From the NCBI GenBank assembly GCA_016218915.1, contig JACRCQ010000005.1, positions 62,001-126,000 on the forward strand: a stretch of DNA of 64,000 nucleotides. Reading direction: 5' to 3'. Of this stretch, positions 25,484 to 38,904 are shown piece after piece. Position 1 is the stretch's first letter. Every line of letters starts with the position of its first letter. Below the pieces are notes generated by a model, which was not told the DNA's origin, ran no database searches, and saw nothing but the letters and a program-made list of their open reading frames with translations. The stretch comes from Deltaproteobacteria bacterium. GTDB lineage: Bacteria; Myxococcota_A; Polyangia; Polyangiales; Polyangiaceae. The translations under genes and the position numbers were made by a program.

Positions 25484-27472
25484 TCACCGCAGTCCGAGAA
25501 CCCGTCGAATCGTGTCGCGCAACGCTCGCGGTGCCACGGGCTTCACCAGGTGCTCGCTGAATCCCGCTTCCAGGCTTCGTGCAACGTCCTGGTTCATTCC
25601 GTATCCAGAGACTGCAATGGCCTTCCATTGACCTTGGGGTAGCAATCGGATCAGCTCGATCCCGGTGCCGTCGGGAAGACCAATATCGCTGACCAGCAGG
25701 TCGAACGCACGGTCCGAAGCCACGAGCAAGGCCTCCTGGACCGAACGCGCCACACTCACGCGATGCCCGCTGAGCTCGAGCACTCGCGCCGTTACCATGC
25801 GCGTGACCTCATCATCGTCCACCAGCAAGACGTGCGCGCTCAGCCGTTCGGCCTGCTCCGGCGGCGGCGCCGAAGGCATGGTCCGGCTGGAGGGTGCCAC
25901 GTTCAGCTCGACGGTGAAGCACGAACCCAGCCCGGCTCCCTCGCTGTAAGCAGCCAAGGTTCCGCCGTGCAGCTCGACGAGCCCCTTGGAGATGGACAGG
26001 CCCAGACCCAGCCCGCCGAAACGCTGCGCGCCCTCGCCCTGGTGGAATGGCTTGAACAGGCTCTCGGCCATCGTTGCGTCGAGCCCTCGCCCGGAATCAA
26101 TCACGTCAATGCGCACCAGCTCGGGCGATGGATTGTTCGACTGCACGCGGATCGTGCCGCCGTCCGGCGTGAACTTGATCGCATTGCGCAGCAGGTTCCA
26201 GAGCACCTGCTGAATGCGCCCCGGATCGGCGTACAGCAACGAACGCGATGCCGCGAGGTCGAGCACCACGCGGTGGCCCCGTGCTTCGCACTCAGGCATG
26301 CAGACACGGACCGCTGCACGCACCAGCTCGTGAGCGTCGGTCACTTGGGGAACGAGGAACAGCTTACCTTTCGCGATACGCGTGTCATCGAGCAGATCGT
26401 CGATCAGCCGCGCCTCCAGCTCCGCGCTGCGAAGGATCACTCCGAGGTCTTCGCGCAACTGCGATGGGAGCGAGCCGTCCATTTCCCATAGGTTGGCAAG
26501 CGCGATGATGGGCGACAGTGGCGTCCTCAGCTCGTGGCTGAGCACAGAGATGAAATGGTCCTTAGCTCGATTCGAGGCCACTGCGTGATTGCGATCGTCG
26601 AGCAGTTGCTGCTGCTCTTTCTTCTGCGAGGTGCTGTCCCAGAAGGCGGCGACCACCCCACGCGGTGCGCCCTGCTCATCGAACAGCGGAGAGGCATTTC
26701 CGAGCAGGCTCACGCGCGAGCCGTCCGAGCGCAGGATATCCAGGTCGGCCTCGAACACCGTCGCGCCGGTCGCCCCTGCTATCTGCATTGGAAGCTCTTC
26801 GGCGCGCAACTCCACGCCGCCACGGAATACCCTGTAGCGACTTGCCGCGTGCTGATCCATCACGCTCATCGAAGGGTTCTTTCCCACGGGCAATCCCAGC
26901 AGGTCGTTCAGCACCCGGTTGGAACGCATGGACAAGCAACCGGGATCGTCGGCAACCGCAATCCCGACGGGAACGGTGTCGAGCAGTGTCTCCAACTCGC
27001 TGATGCGGCGTTGAAGCTCGATGTTGAGGGAATGCAGCCTGCGCTGCTCGCGCTGTCGCTCGGTCAGATCATGGAGTATTGCGATCACGCCTGCCAAGAC
27101 GCCCCGGTCATCACGCACAGGGGCGGCTGCCACGAGGACGGTGAGCTCCGTGCCATCCTGGCGGAGCACTCCGATCTCCTCGGCATCGGAACGCCCGTCA
27201 GGTGCGAGCGCCCTCGCGATCGGAGTGCGGGGTTGTGCAGCCGGGTCTGCCGTCCAGGATTCGAGCACGCGCCAGTCCGGCAGGGCTTCGTGGGTGCCGA
27301 GCAGCCTGCGCGCTTCAGCGTTCGCCCGCAACGTGGCCCCGGAGGCATCCAGCATGAGCACACCGGCCGGGATCGACCTGACGATGGCGTCGAGCATGCT
27401 CCGGTCCCGGTCTCGGACGGCCGCACTCCAAAGCCGGCCCTCCTGCTCTCCCTCCCACGTCGGCTTCGCCAT
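25484..27472 (-). CDS. PAS-PAS hybrid histidine kinase, last gene of Kai cluster 1
   Basis: Begins 3 bases after the kaiC stop, so it belongs to the same transcript. Two PAS domains (about 25-140 and 160-285), a coiled stretch, HisKA with SHELRTPL (His313), HATPase with NLLRNAIKF, DSGRGLD and GLGLSISK, then a receiver with Asp596 in LVSDIGLPDG. In cyanobacteria the clock state is read by the kinase SasA, which binds KaiC through a KaiB-like domain. Here no KaiB-like domain is visible, so a clock-output role rests only on position in the operon. Confidence 0.9.
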   Translation of the reverse strand: MAKPTWEGEQEGRLWSAAVRDRDRSMLDAIVRSIPAGVLMLDASGATLRANAEARRLLGTHEALPDWRVLESWTADPAAQPRTPIARALAPDGRSDAEEIGVLRQDGTELTVLVAAAPVRDDRGVLAGVIAILHDLTERQREQRRLHSLNIELQRRISELETLLDTVPVGIAVADDPGCLSMRSNRVLNDLLGLPVGKNPSMSVMDQHAASRYRVFRGGVELRAEELPMQIAGATGATVFEADLDILRSDGSRVSLLGNASPLFDEQGAPRGVVAAFWDSTSQKKEQQQLLDDRNHAVASNRAKDHFISVLSHELRTPLSPIIALANLWEMDGSLPSQLREDLGVILRSAELEARLIDDLLDDTRIAKGKLFLVPQVTDAHELVRAAVRVCMPECEARGHRVVLDLAASRSLLYADPGRIQQVLWNLLRNAIKFTPDGGTIRVQSNNPSPELVRIDVIDSGRGLDATMAESLFKPFHQGEGAQRFGGLGLGLSISKGLVELHGGTLAAYSEGAGLGSCFTVELNVAPSSRTMPSAPPPEQAERLSAHVLLVDDDEVTRMVTARVLELSGHRVSVARSVQEALLVASDRAFDLLVSDIGLPDGTGIELIRLLPQGQWKAIAVSGYGMNQDVARSLEAGFSEHLVKPVAPRALRDTIRRVLGLR

Positions 27473-27475
27473 GGG

Positions 27476-29002
27476 TCAACTGCCTCCGGCCTCGCGGAAC
27501 AGGTGATCGAGACGCTCGAGCTCGGCCGGTGCAATGTGCACCGGATTGCCGACCAGGATTCCGGTGACGTCACGGAATGGGCGGCCAATGTGCATGCCCG
27601 CGCCATCGATCGTGAACTCCCTGATGTCCTTGTCGTGCATCGAGCCTCTCATCTTGAGCACGGTGACGCCGCGCCTCATCTCGCCGAACATTTCGACGTA
27701 GCGCAGCAGGATGATGGAATCCGTGATCGTCGAGATGTGCGCTTCGGTGACAGACGTCCCCCCCATGAGAGTGGGAGTTGTGGAAGTGAACAGCCCCGCG
27801 GTTTCCTGGTGCTTCATGAGCGATGTCAGCGAGATGACGAACTCGCGGAAGCCCTTGGTCGTGGAGACGCGCTCGAGCGCCGAGAGGCTGTCGACCGCTA
27901 TCCGATTGGGCCTAAAGCGCGAGATCGCCTCGCGCATCGAGATGAAGTGGTCTTCGAGGCCTGCAACCTCCGGGTACTCGCAAATGACCTTGAGCCGACC
28001 TTCGCGCTCCATACGGGCGAAGTCGATGCCCCAACCAGCCGCGTTCCGGAACAGTTGTTCGCGGCTTTCCTCGAAGGCAAACAGCAGGCATCGTTCGCCC
28101 TTTGCCACGCCGCCGGCCATGAACTCCGTCACGGTCAATGTCTTGCCCGTGCCGGTGGCGCCCGAGACCAGCACGATCGAATCTCGAAAGAACCCCCCAC
28201 CGCACATCTCGTCGAGCGTGGCGTTGCCCGAAGTGATGCGCATGTCCGAGGACTTCTGCTTGAGCTCGAGGGCGGAAATCGGGATCACCACGATGCCCTC
28301 GCCGGGGATGATGGTGAATGGGAACTCCCCTTTCTGGTGCGTCGTGCCGCGGTACTTCAGAATCTCGATCGTCCGGCGGCGCTTCTCGTCCTCCAGATTG
28401 TTGCGAAGGATGATCACGTTGTCGACCACGAACTCCTCGACCCCCATCCGGGCGATCTCGCCGTACTCGGCCGTGCGTTCAGCCGTGAGCAACGCTGTCA
28501 CCTCGTAGCTCTTGAGCAGGGTGCTGATGCGGTAGAGCTCGCGCCGTACGGCGGAGTGATCCGCGAACTGCGAGAACACCGCACCGACCGAATCGAGCGC
28601 AACACGCTTTGCTCCGGTGGATCGGACGGCATGGCCGATGCGCGCCGATAGCCCGCCGAAATCGTAGGAGCCCGAAACCACCTCGGCATCGGCAGGTGGC
28701 GATGCATCCACGAACGACCAGAGTCTGTCGCGCTCCCAGCTCTCGATGTTCCAGCCAAATCCGAGCATGTTGGCGCGGATGTCGGCGGCGGTCTCCTCGA
28801 AGGTCACGAAGACCCCCGGCTCCTTCGAGGTCTGAATGCCAGCGGCCAGAAATTGCGCTGCGAGCACGGTCTTCGCGCTGCCCGCCGAGCCTGACACCAA
28901 GGTCGTGCGCGACGACGGCAGACCACCGTTCGAGATCAGATCGAATCCCGGGATGCCTGTCGCGCGCTTCGATATTCCGGCAGGTGGTTTCGGGGATGTC
29001 AT
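27476..29002 (-). CDS. kaiC: KaiC, double-ATPase clock protein (cluster 1)
   Basis: Length 508, close to cyanobacterial KaiC (519). The CI half has Walker A GSAGSAKT at 38-45 and catalytic Glu-Glu at 69-70; the CII half has Walker A GATGTGKT at 281-288 and Glu-Glu at 311-312. The CII phosphorylation segment SVTEAHISTITD preserves the Ser-Thr pair (Ser424, Thr425) equivalent to S431/T432 of Synechococcus KaiC, and Thr419 at the T426 position. So it should autophosphorylate. I start at the ATG at 29002, which overlaps the kaiB stop as ATGA; the longer frame adds only a basic leader. Confidence 0.95.
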   Translation of the reverse strand: MTSPKPPAGISKRATGIPGFDLISNGGLPSSRTTLVSGSAGSAKTVLAAQFLAAGIQTSKEPGVFVTFEETAADIRANMLGFGWNIESWERDRLWSFVDASPPADAEVVSGSYDFGGLSARIGHAVRSTGAKRVALDSVGAVFSQFADHSAVRRELYRISTLLKSYEVTALLTAERTAEYGEIARMGVEEFVVDNVIILRNNLEDEKRRRTIEILKYRGTTHQKGEFPFTIIPGEGIVVIPISALELKQKSSDMRITSGNATLDEMCGGGFFRDSIVLVSGATGTGKTLTVTEFMAGGVAKGERCLLFAFEESREQLFRNAAGWGIDFARMEREGRLKVICEYPEVAGLEDHFISMREAISRFRPNRIAVDSLSALERVSTTKGFREFVISLTSLMKHQETAGLFTSTTPTLMGGTSVTEAHISTITDSIILLRYVEMFGEMRRGVTVLKMRGSMHDKDIREFTIDGAGMHIGRPFRDVTGILVGNPVHIAPAELERLDHLFREAGGS

Positions 29003-29301
29003 GAAGCAGAGTCCTTTCCGCCTTCGGCGCGGTCCTGAAGGTCGAGTCCGACCCTTACCCGAGCCGTGTCCGACAGGTCTCCGATGATCCGACACGAGGG
29101 CTCCGGGCTCTCCTTGATGAGCGTCGGCGTGGCGAAGATGCGCGCCTTCTCGGCAGCTTCGGGCTGCTGGACGACGTCAATGACCTGCAGCTCGTATTGG
29201 CCCGGAAGCGATGTTTCGCACAACCGGCGCAGATTGTTGATCGCCTCGTCTGAGCGCGCCGACGGGCCTGCAACGTACAGAGTCAATCGGTACTGCGTCA
29301 T
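28999..29301 (-). CDS. kaiB: KaiB (cluster 1)
   Basis: A 100-residue thioredoxin-like KaiB: YRLTLYVAGPSARSDEAINN, then YELQVIDVVQQPEAAEKARI, ATPTLIKESPEP and RIIGDLSDT, the last two being family hallmarks. Canonical KaiB switches fold and binds phosphorylated KaiC. It overlaps the KaiA-like gene upstream and kaiC downstream by 4 bases each, giving strict coupling. Confidence 0.95.
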   Translation of the reverse strand: MTQYRLTLYVAGPSARSDEAINNLRRLCETSLPGQYELQVIDVVQQPEAAEKARIFATPTLIKESPEPSCRIIGDLSDTARVRVGLDLQDRAEGGKDSAS

Positions 29302-30122
29302 CCGAGCTCCTTGTGGCCGGCATCTCCCCTGACCGCCCTGGCCAACAGGTCCCGGCGATACCGATCGAGTAGATGCCCCATGACGCGTAGCACCAGGACC
29401 CTGCCTTCCTCCAACACTCCTCTAGCATCCTGCCTGCTGCCCTCCCTGATGCTGCTTCGCAGCGCCGCGGTGTGCACATCCACGACGTCACGAGGCCGCG
29501 CAACCAACTGCCTCAGTTCCTGGGCCACCGCGGCCACCGCGTCGGAGGACGCGGGCCCGGCCGCCCAGAGACGATCGCGCGCTGCGGCATCGAGCATGAG
29601 CCGGTACTGCGCGACGAGTCTGGCGAAGGTGTCCGGAAACATCTCCTGGAGCGTTGACAGCTCGCTGACCCGGCGAAGCACGAGTTCGTCCTCGCCCACT
29701 ACCGCGGCCTGCCCGCGCTTGTACAACTGAAGGAGCGGGCGCTGGAAAGCGTGGCGGTCGATTGCCTTCATCAACCGTTCCTTGAGCTGCGTCACAGGTT
29801 CGGCGTCGTGCAGCCAATAGTCGTGCGCCCCCTCCCTGATCGCCTCGCGTGCAATTCGTTCAGCTGTGGAACGGGCGGCTACGACGAGCGGAACATCCGG
29901 GTATTCCGTGACCGTCCGACAGACTCCGCGCAGTCCGGGCTCGTCTGGCACGTCGAGCGCTTGCACAACCACGCAGACGTCGTGGCGACCGAGGTGCACC
30001 GCCGCGTCACGCAAGGTCTCGACTGCCGTCACCGTCAGCTGCGGATCGGAGAGGGCTGTGCCTGGACCGCCGTTGCCATCCGGAAGGCCCACAGCCAGCA
30101 CTCTCACCTCCGAGTTCCGCAT
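29298..30122 (-). CDS. KaiA-like protein: pseudo-receiver plus KaiA/RsbU-type helical domain
   Basis: Length 274 against 284 for Synechococcus KaiA. Residues 1-125 follow a receiver fold, but the phospho-acceptor position reads VVVQALD and no switch Lys-Pro is seen, as in KaiA pseudo-receivers. Residues about 155-262 are helical and include VVDVHTAALRS and then LEEGRVLVLRVMGHLLDRYRR, which follows the KaiA C-terminal pattern (IVEIHMELxxx, LLDYRLTLIDVIAHLCExYRR). The same helical fold is used by RsbU N-terminal domains, so a RsbU-type adaptor is the main alternative. It is first in the operon and overlaps kaiB by 4 bases. Confidence 0.6.
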   Translation of the reverse strand: MRNSEVRVLAVGLPDGNGGPGTALSDPQLTVTAVETLRDAAVHLGRHDVCVVVQALDVPDEPGLRGVCRTVTEYPDVPLVVAARSTAERIAREAIREGAHDYWLHDAEPVTQLKERLMKAIDRHAFQRPLLQLYKRGQAAVVGEDELVLRRVSELSTLQEMFPDTFARLVAQYRLMLDAAARDRLWAAGPASSDAVAAVAQELRQLVARPRDVVDVHTAALRSSIREGSRQDARGVLEEGRVLVLRVMGHLLDRYRRDLLARAVRGDAGHKELG

Positions 30123-30309
30123 CGAGTTCCTCCCCGATTCTGATGCTCGGTTGCTCCAACCGTCCCTTCCGTGGTGCGGTCACGTGCCGTGTCAAGCTTC
30201 CAACGCGACTTTTCTCCGACCTCCGACGCGGGGCGGGAGCAGCCGGGCGCACGACGCCTCGTCATTCTGCCAGCATTGCCTCGAGCTTGTCCGGCTCGGG
30301 GGCCTTCGC

Positions 30310-30608
30310 GAGGTGGCAGGGCGCCCACGAGGCCTGTCTCGTGCATCACCTCGACGATGTGCTCCGCCTGCCGCTTCATCTCCCCGGCGAGGTTCGCGTA
30401 CACGACGTCCCGGCCCTTCATCGCCGCAGTGAGCGCCCTCGCATCGAGGACGTCGCCTTCGATGATGGTGGCGCGGCTCGGGTCGGGGTTCTTGAGCCGG
30501 CTCGCGCGGCGGAGGTACAGCGTAGGCTTCGCGTCGGTGTCCCGCAGGAAGACGCGCGTCGTGGTGCGTGCCAGCTGTCCGTTTTGGTGCAGTTCCCTCG
30601 TTGATCAC
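30310..30608 (-). pseudogene. truncated NAD(P)-binding (NmrA-like) oxidoreductase
   Basis: The minus-strand frame gives VFLRDTDAKPTLYLRR, TIIEGDVLDARAL, MKGRDVVYANLAGEMKRQ and EHIVEVMHETG, a run typical of NmrA-like NAD(P)-binding proteins. The N-terminal Rossmann glycine motif is missing, and the frame turns into unrelated basic sequence right after HETG. Both ends are lost. It sits next to a decayed aldo/keto reductase, a pairing seen in intact operons. Confidence 0.75.
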
Positions 30609-30638
30609 CCGCAGCGCGTTGAGCGTGCGCGGGGCTGA

Positions 30639-31798
<1,160 letters not shown>

Positions 31799-33475
31799 AT
31801 GAAGAAGTTGAAGCGAGCGTCGAACGCGCCCGAGCTGCGTCAGCTGGCAGAGCAACGCCTCCAAGAACGGGTGGACACGGGCGAGGCGATCCCTGCTTCC
31901 GTCAATGACGTATCGCGGCTCGTCCAAGAGCTGCAGGTGCACCAGACAGAGCTGGAGTTGCAGAACGAGGAGCTCAAGGCGGCCCGGGATGAGCTCGAGG
32001 CGGGATTGCAGCGCTACGCAGAGCTCTACGACTTCGCTCCGGTCGGGTATCTCACCCTGGGTCGAGACGGGGGCATCCGGAAGGCGAACCTCGCCGGGGC
32101 ACGCCTGCTCGGGATGGAGCGCTCGCGCCTGATCGGCAGGCGACTGGGATTGTCCGTCGCGGACAGCTCTCGCGCGGACTTCGACGCATTCCTCAGGCGG
32201 ACTTTTGACAGCAAGGCCAAGGAAGTCTGTGAGCTCGAGCTCAGGGCCGTGGACAGGGAGCCGCTCGCGGTGCGCATCGAAGCGGCTCTGTCCGAAGATG
32301 GCGAGGAATGCCGCGCCATGCTCCTGGACATCACCGAGCGCAGGCGCGGCGAGCAGGCGCTACGGGAGATGGATCGACGGCGCAACGACTTTCTCGCGGT
32401 GCTGTCGCACGAGCTGCGCAATCCGCTCTCCCCGATCCTGAACAGCCTGTACATCCTCGAGCTCGCACCTGCCGGGAGCGACCGGAGTCGCCGGGCTCAG
32501 GAGGTAATCAGGCGACAAACCGGCCAATTGGCGCGTCTGGTGGACGATCTTCTCGACGTCACACGGATCACGCGAAACAAGATCCAGCTCCAACGCGAGC
32601 GATTGGAGCTGAACGTGCTCGTGCGCGGCGTGGTCGAGGATCACCTGCCGCAGTTCGAAAACAGCGAGGTGTCCCTGGAGCTGAAGCCTGCGCCCGCGCC
32701 TGTGTACGTGCTCGCCGATGGGAATCGACTCGCGCAGGTCATAGGCAATCTTCTGCAAAATGCGTCGAAGTTCGCGGGACGCAACGGCTCGGCCCGCGTG
32801 AGCGTGAGCACCGACGCGGGCGAGCGTCGTGCTGTCGTACGCATTGCGGATAGCGGCGTTGGATTGGCCCCTGCGATGCTTTCTCGGCTCTTTGAACCCT
32901 TTTCCCAGGCAGACAGCTCGCTCGACAGGAGCAAAGGGGGGTTGGGGCTGGGGTTGGCGCTCGTGAAGGGAATTGTCGACCTTCATGGCGGCGAGGTGTC
33001 GGTTCACAGCGCAGGGCTCGGAAAGGGCGCTGAGTTCACCATCAAGCTCCCGCTGGATCTGGCTGGCAAAGCCAAGACTCCGGCCTTGCGCCCGGCCGTC
33101 GCGCGCAGCCCTTGGCGAATCCTGATTATCGAGGACAACATCGATGCGGCCGATACCATGAAAGAGGTGCTCGAGTTCGGCGAGCATCAGGTCGCCGTGG
33201 CCTACACCGGTCCGCAGGGTCTCAAGAGTGCACGGGAGTTCAGCCCCGATTTGGTGCTTTGCGACATCGGCCTGCCAGGCATGGATGGCTACGAGGTTGC
33301 GCACGCAATTCGCAATGACGATTCTCTCAAGCACGCGTACCTCGTGGCCGTGACTGGCTACGCGCTACCCGATGACCTGCAGCGTGCGACTTCGGCAGGG
33401 TTTGACAGACACCTGGCCAAACCCGTCAGCATCGAAAGGCTTGAAGAGGTGCTGGCAAGCCTCCGGCCGAGGTAG
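31799..33475 (+). CDS. PAS hybrid histidine kinase between the two Kai clusters
   Basis: The ATG at 31799 follows aggaga. An N-terminal coiled segment (LVQELQVHQTELELQNEELK) leads to one PAS (about 75-185), HisKA with SHELRNPL (His204), HATPase with NLLQNASKF, DSGVGLAP and GLGLALVK, and a receiver with Asp489 in LCDIGLPGMDG. Kinase core and receiver are very close in motif wording to the kinase of cluster 2 (SHELRNPL, DRSxGGLGLGL, CDIGLPxMDGYEVA), so the two are paralogs. The opposite strand and lack of KaiB-like domain leave any link to the clock as inference. Confidence 0.92.
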   Translation: MKKLKRASNAPELRQLAEQRLQERVDTGEAIPASVNDVSRLVQELQVHQTELELQNEELKAARDELEAGLQRYAELYDFAPVGYLTLGRDGGIRKANLAGARLLGMERSRLIGRRLGLSVADSSRADFDAFLRRTFDSKAKEVCELELRAVDREPLAVRIEAALSEDGEECRAMLLDITERRRGEQALREMDRRRNDFLAVLSHELRNPLSPILNSLYILELAPAGSDRSRRAQEVIRRQTGQLARLVDDLLDVTRITRNKIQLQRERLELNVLVRGVVEDHLPQFENSEVSLELKPAPAPVYVLADGNRLAQVIGNLLQNASKFAGRNGSARVSVSTDAGERRAVVRIADSGVGLAPAMLSRLFEPFSQADSSLDRSKGGLGLGLALVKGIVDLHGGEVSVHSAGLGKGAEFTIKLPLDLAGKAKTPALRPAVARSPWRILIIEDNIDAADTMKEVLEFGEHQVAVAYTGPQGLKSAREFSPDLVLCDIGLPGMDGYEVAHAIRNDDSLKHAYLVAVTGYALPDDLQRATSAGFDRHLAKPVSIERLEEVLASLRPR

Positions 33476-33520
33476 CAGGAGCGCAGGACCGACCGGCTCG
33501 GGTCTGAACCAGCGTACGCT

Positions 33521-35895
<2,375 letters not shown>

Positions 35896-35896
<1 letters not shown>

Positions 35897-36276
35897 CACT
35901 TCATCTCGCGCAGGTCGAGACCGAACAGGATCTTCTCGACCTTGGACAGGTCACCGATGTAGCGCCGCAACGGTGCAGGCAAGACCTTGATCAACGTGGG
36001 CGTGGCAACGATCTGGTGATCCTTTGCCAGGGCTGGCATCTGGTAGATGTCAATCACCTCCAGCTCGTAGCGACCGTACAGGTGCTCTTCGCAGATCGCT
36101 CGTACACTCTCGATCGCACGCGAGGAAGCGGGCGTGGTGCCGGTGATGTAAAGTCGGAGCAGATAGCGCTGTGCGGTTTGCACCGACGCTTTTTCGAGCC
36201 TCCGTTGGGTCTCTTCGTTCCCCGTTGCGGGCGACGGCGTGGGGGGGCGGCCAGGTTTCGACGCTCTGCCCATCAC
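35896..36276 (-). CDS. kaiB: KaiB homolog 1 of cluster 2
   Basis: After a basic, Pro-rich leader of about 35 residues, the KaiB domain reads [45 protein letters not shown] and [14 protein letters not shown]. Longer than typical KaiB (about 100 residues) because of the leader. It overlaps the genes on both sides by 1-4 bases. Confidence 0.92.
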
Positions 36277-36605
36277 GACCGCTTCCCCTGGACCGGTCGG
36301 ATGTCCAGACCCACGAGCACGCGCTCCTCGTTGGAAAGGTCCCCGATGATTTTTCTTATGGGCTCAGGCACCTTGCGCACCAGGGTGGGCAGGGCGAGAA
36401 TCTGGTCCCCGCGGGCAAGCTGCGGGTTCTTGAGCAGGTCGATCACCTCGATGCGGTACCGGCCCTTGAGGTGCTCCTCGCAGATTCGCGTGAGGTTCGC
36501 GAACGCGGCCACGCTCTTGGAGGTCATGCCCGCAATGTACAGACGAAGTTCCCACTCCGGAACTGTGCTCACGGTCCTGGCCTTGCGCGCTGGTTCGCGG
36601 CTCAT
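36273..36605 (-). CDS. kaiB: KaiB homolog 2 of cluster 2
   Basis: A 110-residue Kai[47 protein letters not shown] and [13 protein letters not shown]. It differs clearly from its neighbour, so the two copies are old or serve different roles. It overlaps kaiC upstream and the other kaiB downstream by 4 bases each. Confidence 0.93.
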   Translation of the reverse strand: MSREPARKARTVSTVPEWELRLYIAGMTSKSVAAFANLTRICEEHLKGRYRIEVIDLLKNPQLARGDQILALPTLVRKVPEPIRKIIGDLSNEERVLVGLDIRPVQGKRS

Positions 36606-38389
36606 CGACGTCGGCCCTTCTTCGTCTTTGCCCCATCAGCGTGGTTGGGGGTGAATGCCTCACGGCTCTGCGCCATCGCCATCTGACTGGAGCTCAGCTG
36701 CCCGCTGCGACGGACTGCAAGCTCGATCTCGTGTGCGAGTGCCGCATCCTCGGTCGCGAACTTCTCCCGTAGCTCCTCGACCTGCCGCTCCAGGGCCCTG
36801 CGTCGCCGCTCCCGTTCCTGCTCCTTGCGCGCGATTTCGTCGGAGGCTGCCTGTGCCGCGGCCGCATCCTCGGCTTCCCTGGCAAGACGCGCAGAACCGG
36901 TGAGGACCTCGGCTGCGCCCAGATAGGTGTCGACGATCTCGAATCCTGCTTCGCTCAGCTTGTACTCGGATACCTGGTTGGAGTGGCGCATGCCGCGCGA
37001 CTTGATGATGGCGAGTGTGCGGTTGCGCTCTCCTCCGCTGCGCACGACCTGAAGCAGCAACCAGGTGTCGATCAGCGACGAGATGCCGACTTCGCTCTGC
37101 TCGAGGTCGCCGCTGCCCGAGGTCAGGCTGGTGAAGAACGTCGTGGTGCCGCGCATCTTCAGGAAGTCGATGAGACGCGTCATCATCGACTGGGTCTCAG
37201 GTCCAGTCCCCACCGAAATCAGGTTGGTGATCGGGTCGACCACCACCAAATCCGGGGCAAACGCCAGGATAGCCTTGTGCATGGAGACCAGATGGGTCTC
37301 CAGGCCGTAGGCAGTGGGACGCGACGGCATCACGCGGAGCAGGCCGCTCTTGATGAACCGATCGAGCCGGATGCCGATCGAGCGCATGTTCCGCAGGACC
37401 TGCTCGGTTGACTCCTCGAACGCGAAGAACAGGCACCGCTCACCCCTGCCGCACGCAGCCTCGGCCAGCAACGCAGCAAGGCTGGTCTTGCCAGTGCCGG
37501 CCGTGCCAGAGGTCAGGATCGTGCTGCCCTTGAAGTACCCTTTGCCTCCGAGCATCTGGTCAAGCCTTGCGACGCCTGACGAGATCCGCTCCATCGGCGC
37601 CTTGTGCGCCAGGCCGAGGGAGGTCACGGGCAGGATCGAGATGCCTGTTTCGTCGATGAGAAACGGGTACTCGTTGGTGCCGTGGACCGAGCCGCGGTAC
37701 TTCACCACCCGCATCCGACGCGTCGAGTGCTGCTCGTTGACCCGGTGATCAAGGAAGATCACGCAGTCCGACACATACTCCTCGAGGCCCTGGCGGGTGA
37801 GGGTTCCCTCGCCCTTTTCGCCGGTGAGCACGACCGTCATGCCCCGGTCCTTGAGCCAGCGGAACAGTCGCCGCAGCTCGGAGCGCAGCACCAGGGGGTT
37901 GGGAAGACCGGCAAAGAGCGACTCGATCGTGTCGAGCACCACGCGTTTGGCGCCCACGGTCTCGATCGCGAGCTGAAGCCGCACGAACAGCCCTTCAAGA
38001 TCGTATTCGCCGGTCTCCTCGATCTCGGAGCGCTCTACACGCACGTAGTCGATCGCGAGCTTCTTCTGGGCCTCGAGCTTGTGCAGATCAAAGCCGAGCG
38101 AACGAACGTTGGATGACAGCTCCTCCGCAGTCTCCTCGAACGCCATGAACACGCCTGGCTCGCCGTACTCGGTGATCCCGCGCACCAGGAATTCCAGGGC
38201 GAAAAGGGTCTTGCCGCAGCCGGCGCCGCCGCAGACCAGAGTTGGGCGGCCACGAGGCAAGCCGCCGCCTGTGATCTCGTCGAGCCCCTGGATTCCTGAG
38301 GGCGCCTTGGGAAGCTGCTCCGCACGTCCGAGGTCGGACTTTGGAGCGGCGCGCATGCGCCGGCTGTCACGCGACTTCGAACTCGGCAT
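36602..38389 (-). CDS. kaiC: KaiC homolog with Ser-Ser site and C-terminal coiled-coil extension (cluster 2)
   Basis: 595 residues. CI Walker A GGAGCGKT at 54-61 with Glu-Glu at 85-86; CII Walker A GTAGTGKT at 295-302 with Glu-Glu at 325-326. The phosphorylation segment reads [11 protein letters not shown], so Ser437-Ser438 replace the Ser-Thr pair, as in some non-canonical KaiC proteins. Residues about 500-560 form a highly charged Arg/Glu/Ala-rich coiled coil ([19 protein letters not shown]) followed by a basic tail, about 80-100 residues beyond a normal KaiC. ATPase activity and autophosphorylation are probable. First gene of the cluster. Confidence 0.95.
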   Translation of the reverse strand: MPSSKSRDSRRMRAAPKSDLGRAEQLPKAPSGIQGLDEITGGGLPRGRPTLVCGGAGCGKTLFALEFLVRGITEYGEPGVFMAFEETAEELSSNVRSLGFDLHKLEAQKKLAIDYVRVERSEIEETGEYDLEGLFVRLQLAIETVGAKRVVLDTIESLFAGLPNPLVLRSELRRLFRWLKDRGMTVVLTGEKGEGTLTRQGLEEYVSDCVIFLDHRVNEQHSTRRMRVVKYRGSVHGTNEYPFLIDETGISILPVTSLGLAHKAPMERISSGVARLDQMLGGKGYFKGSTILTSGTAGTGKTSLAALLAEAACGRGERCLFFAFEESTEQVLRNMRSIGIRLDRFIKSGLLRVMPSRPTAYGLETHLVSMHKAILAFAPDLVVVDPITNLISVGTGPETQSMMTRLIDFLKMRGTTTFFTSLTSGSGDLEQSEVGISSLIDTWLLLQVVRSGGERNRTLAIIKSRGMRHSNQVSEYKLSEAGFEIVDTYLGAAEVLTGSARLAREAEDAAAAQAASDEIARKEQERERRRRALERQVEELREKFATEDAALAHEIELAVRRSGQLSSSQMAMAQSREAFTPNHADGAKTKKGRRR

Positions 38390-38904
38390 CGATCCCTCTC
38401 ACTCTTGCGGTGCCCGCTGCATCATCACAGTTCCGTCGTGAACGGAGATCCATCGCATAGGTCGGCCTATGGTGGAAGAGACACGGAAGGGTTGTGCTCC
38501 GGGGCACAAACCACAAGCCCTGGCGCGGGGCCCATGGGTTCGCCCGCACCGCGGTCGCCTCTCGGACCGACCGAGTCGCGTGCAAGTCCGGCAGCGCCGC
38601 GGGCGGTACTACGCCCTTGTGTTCGATCGCAAGCTCAGCTTCGGGCAGTCCGCATCGTTCGCCGCCTGCATCGAGTTCCGTCACACCTACGGCGCTCTTT
38701 GCGAGGTGAGCTGGAGTGATTGATCCTGTGTGTGTCCACGATGGCCTGTGCCGAGCGTCTTGCGCATCGATGTGCCCACGAACCGGCCGTGACGCTCGTT
38801 GCAGGTGGCGTCGTTCGGCAGGTCAGCCCCCATGTACACGAGCTTCAGGCGGCGCTCGCGTGGCGCGCGCATCTCCGGATTGGAGCCTCAGGGCCGCGGC
38901 GGAA
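38390..38904. other. gap without a supported gene
   Basis: Short open frames on both strands have no recognisable domain. Around 38822-38866 the minus strand reads RERRLKLVYMGAD, resembling RERRLKILYMGLE of the radical SAM protein at 39919, which hints at a small remnant but is too short to call. The kaiC promoter should lie at 38390-38470; no clear hexamers are visible. Confidence 0.4.

Noticed and set aside
26534..28651. Long open frame on the plus strand
   Set aside because: Antisense shadow of kaiC and the kinase of cluster 1: low-complexity His/Arg/Asp composition and no motif.
38822..38866. Sequence resembling RERRLKxxYMG of the radical SAM gene at 39919
   Set aside because: Only about 13 residues; could be chance in GC-rich sequence.
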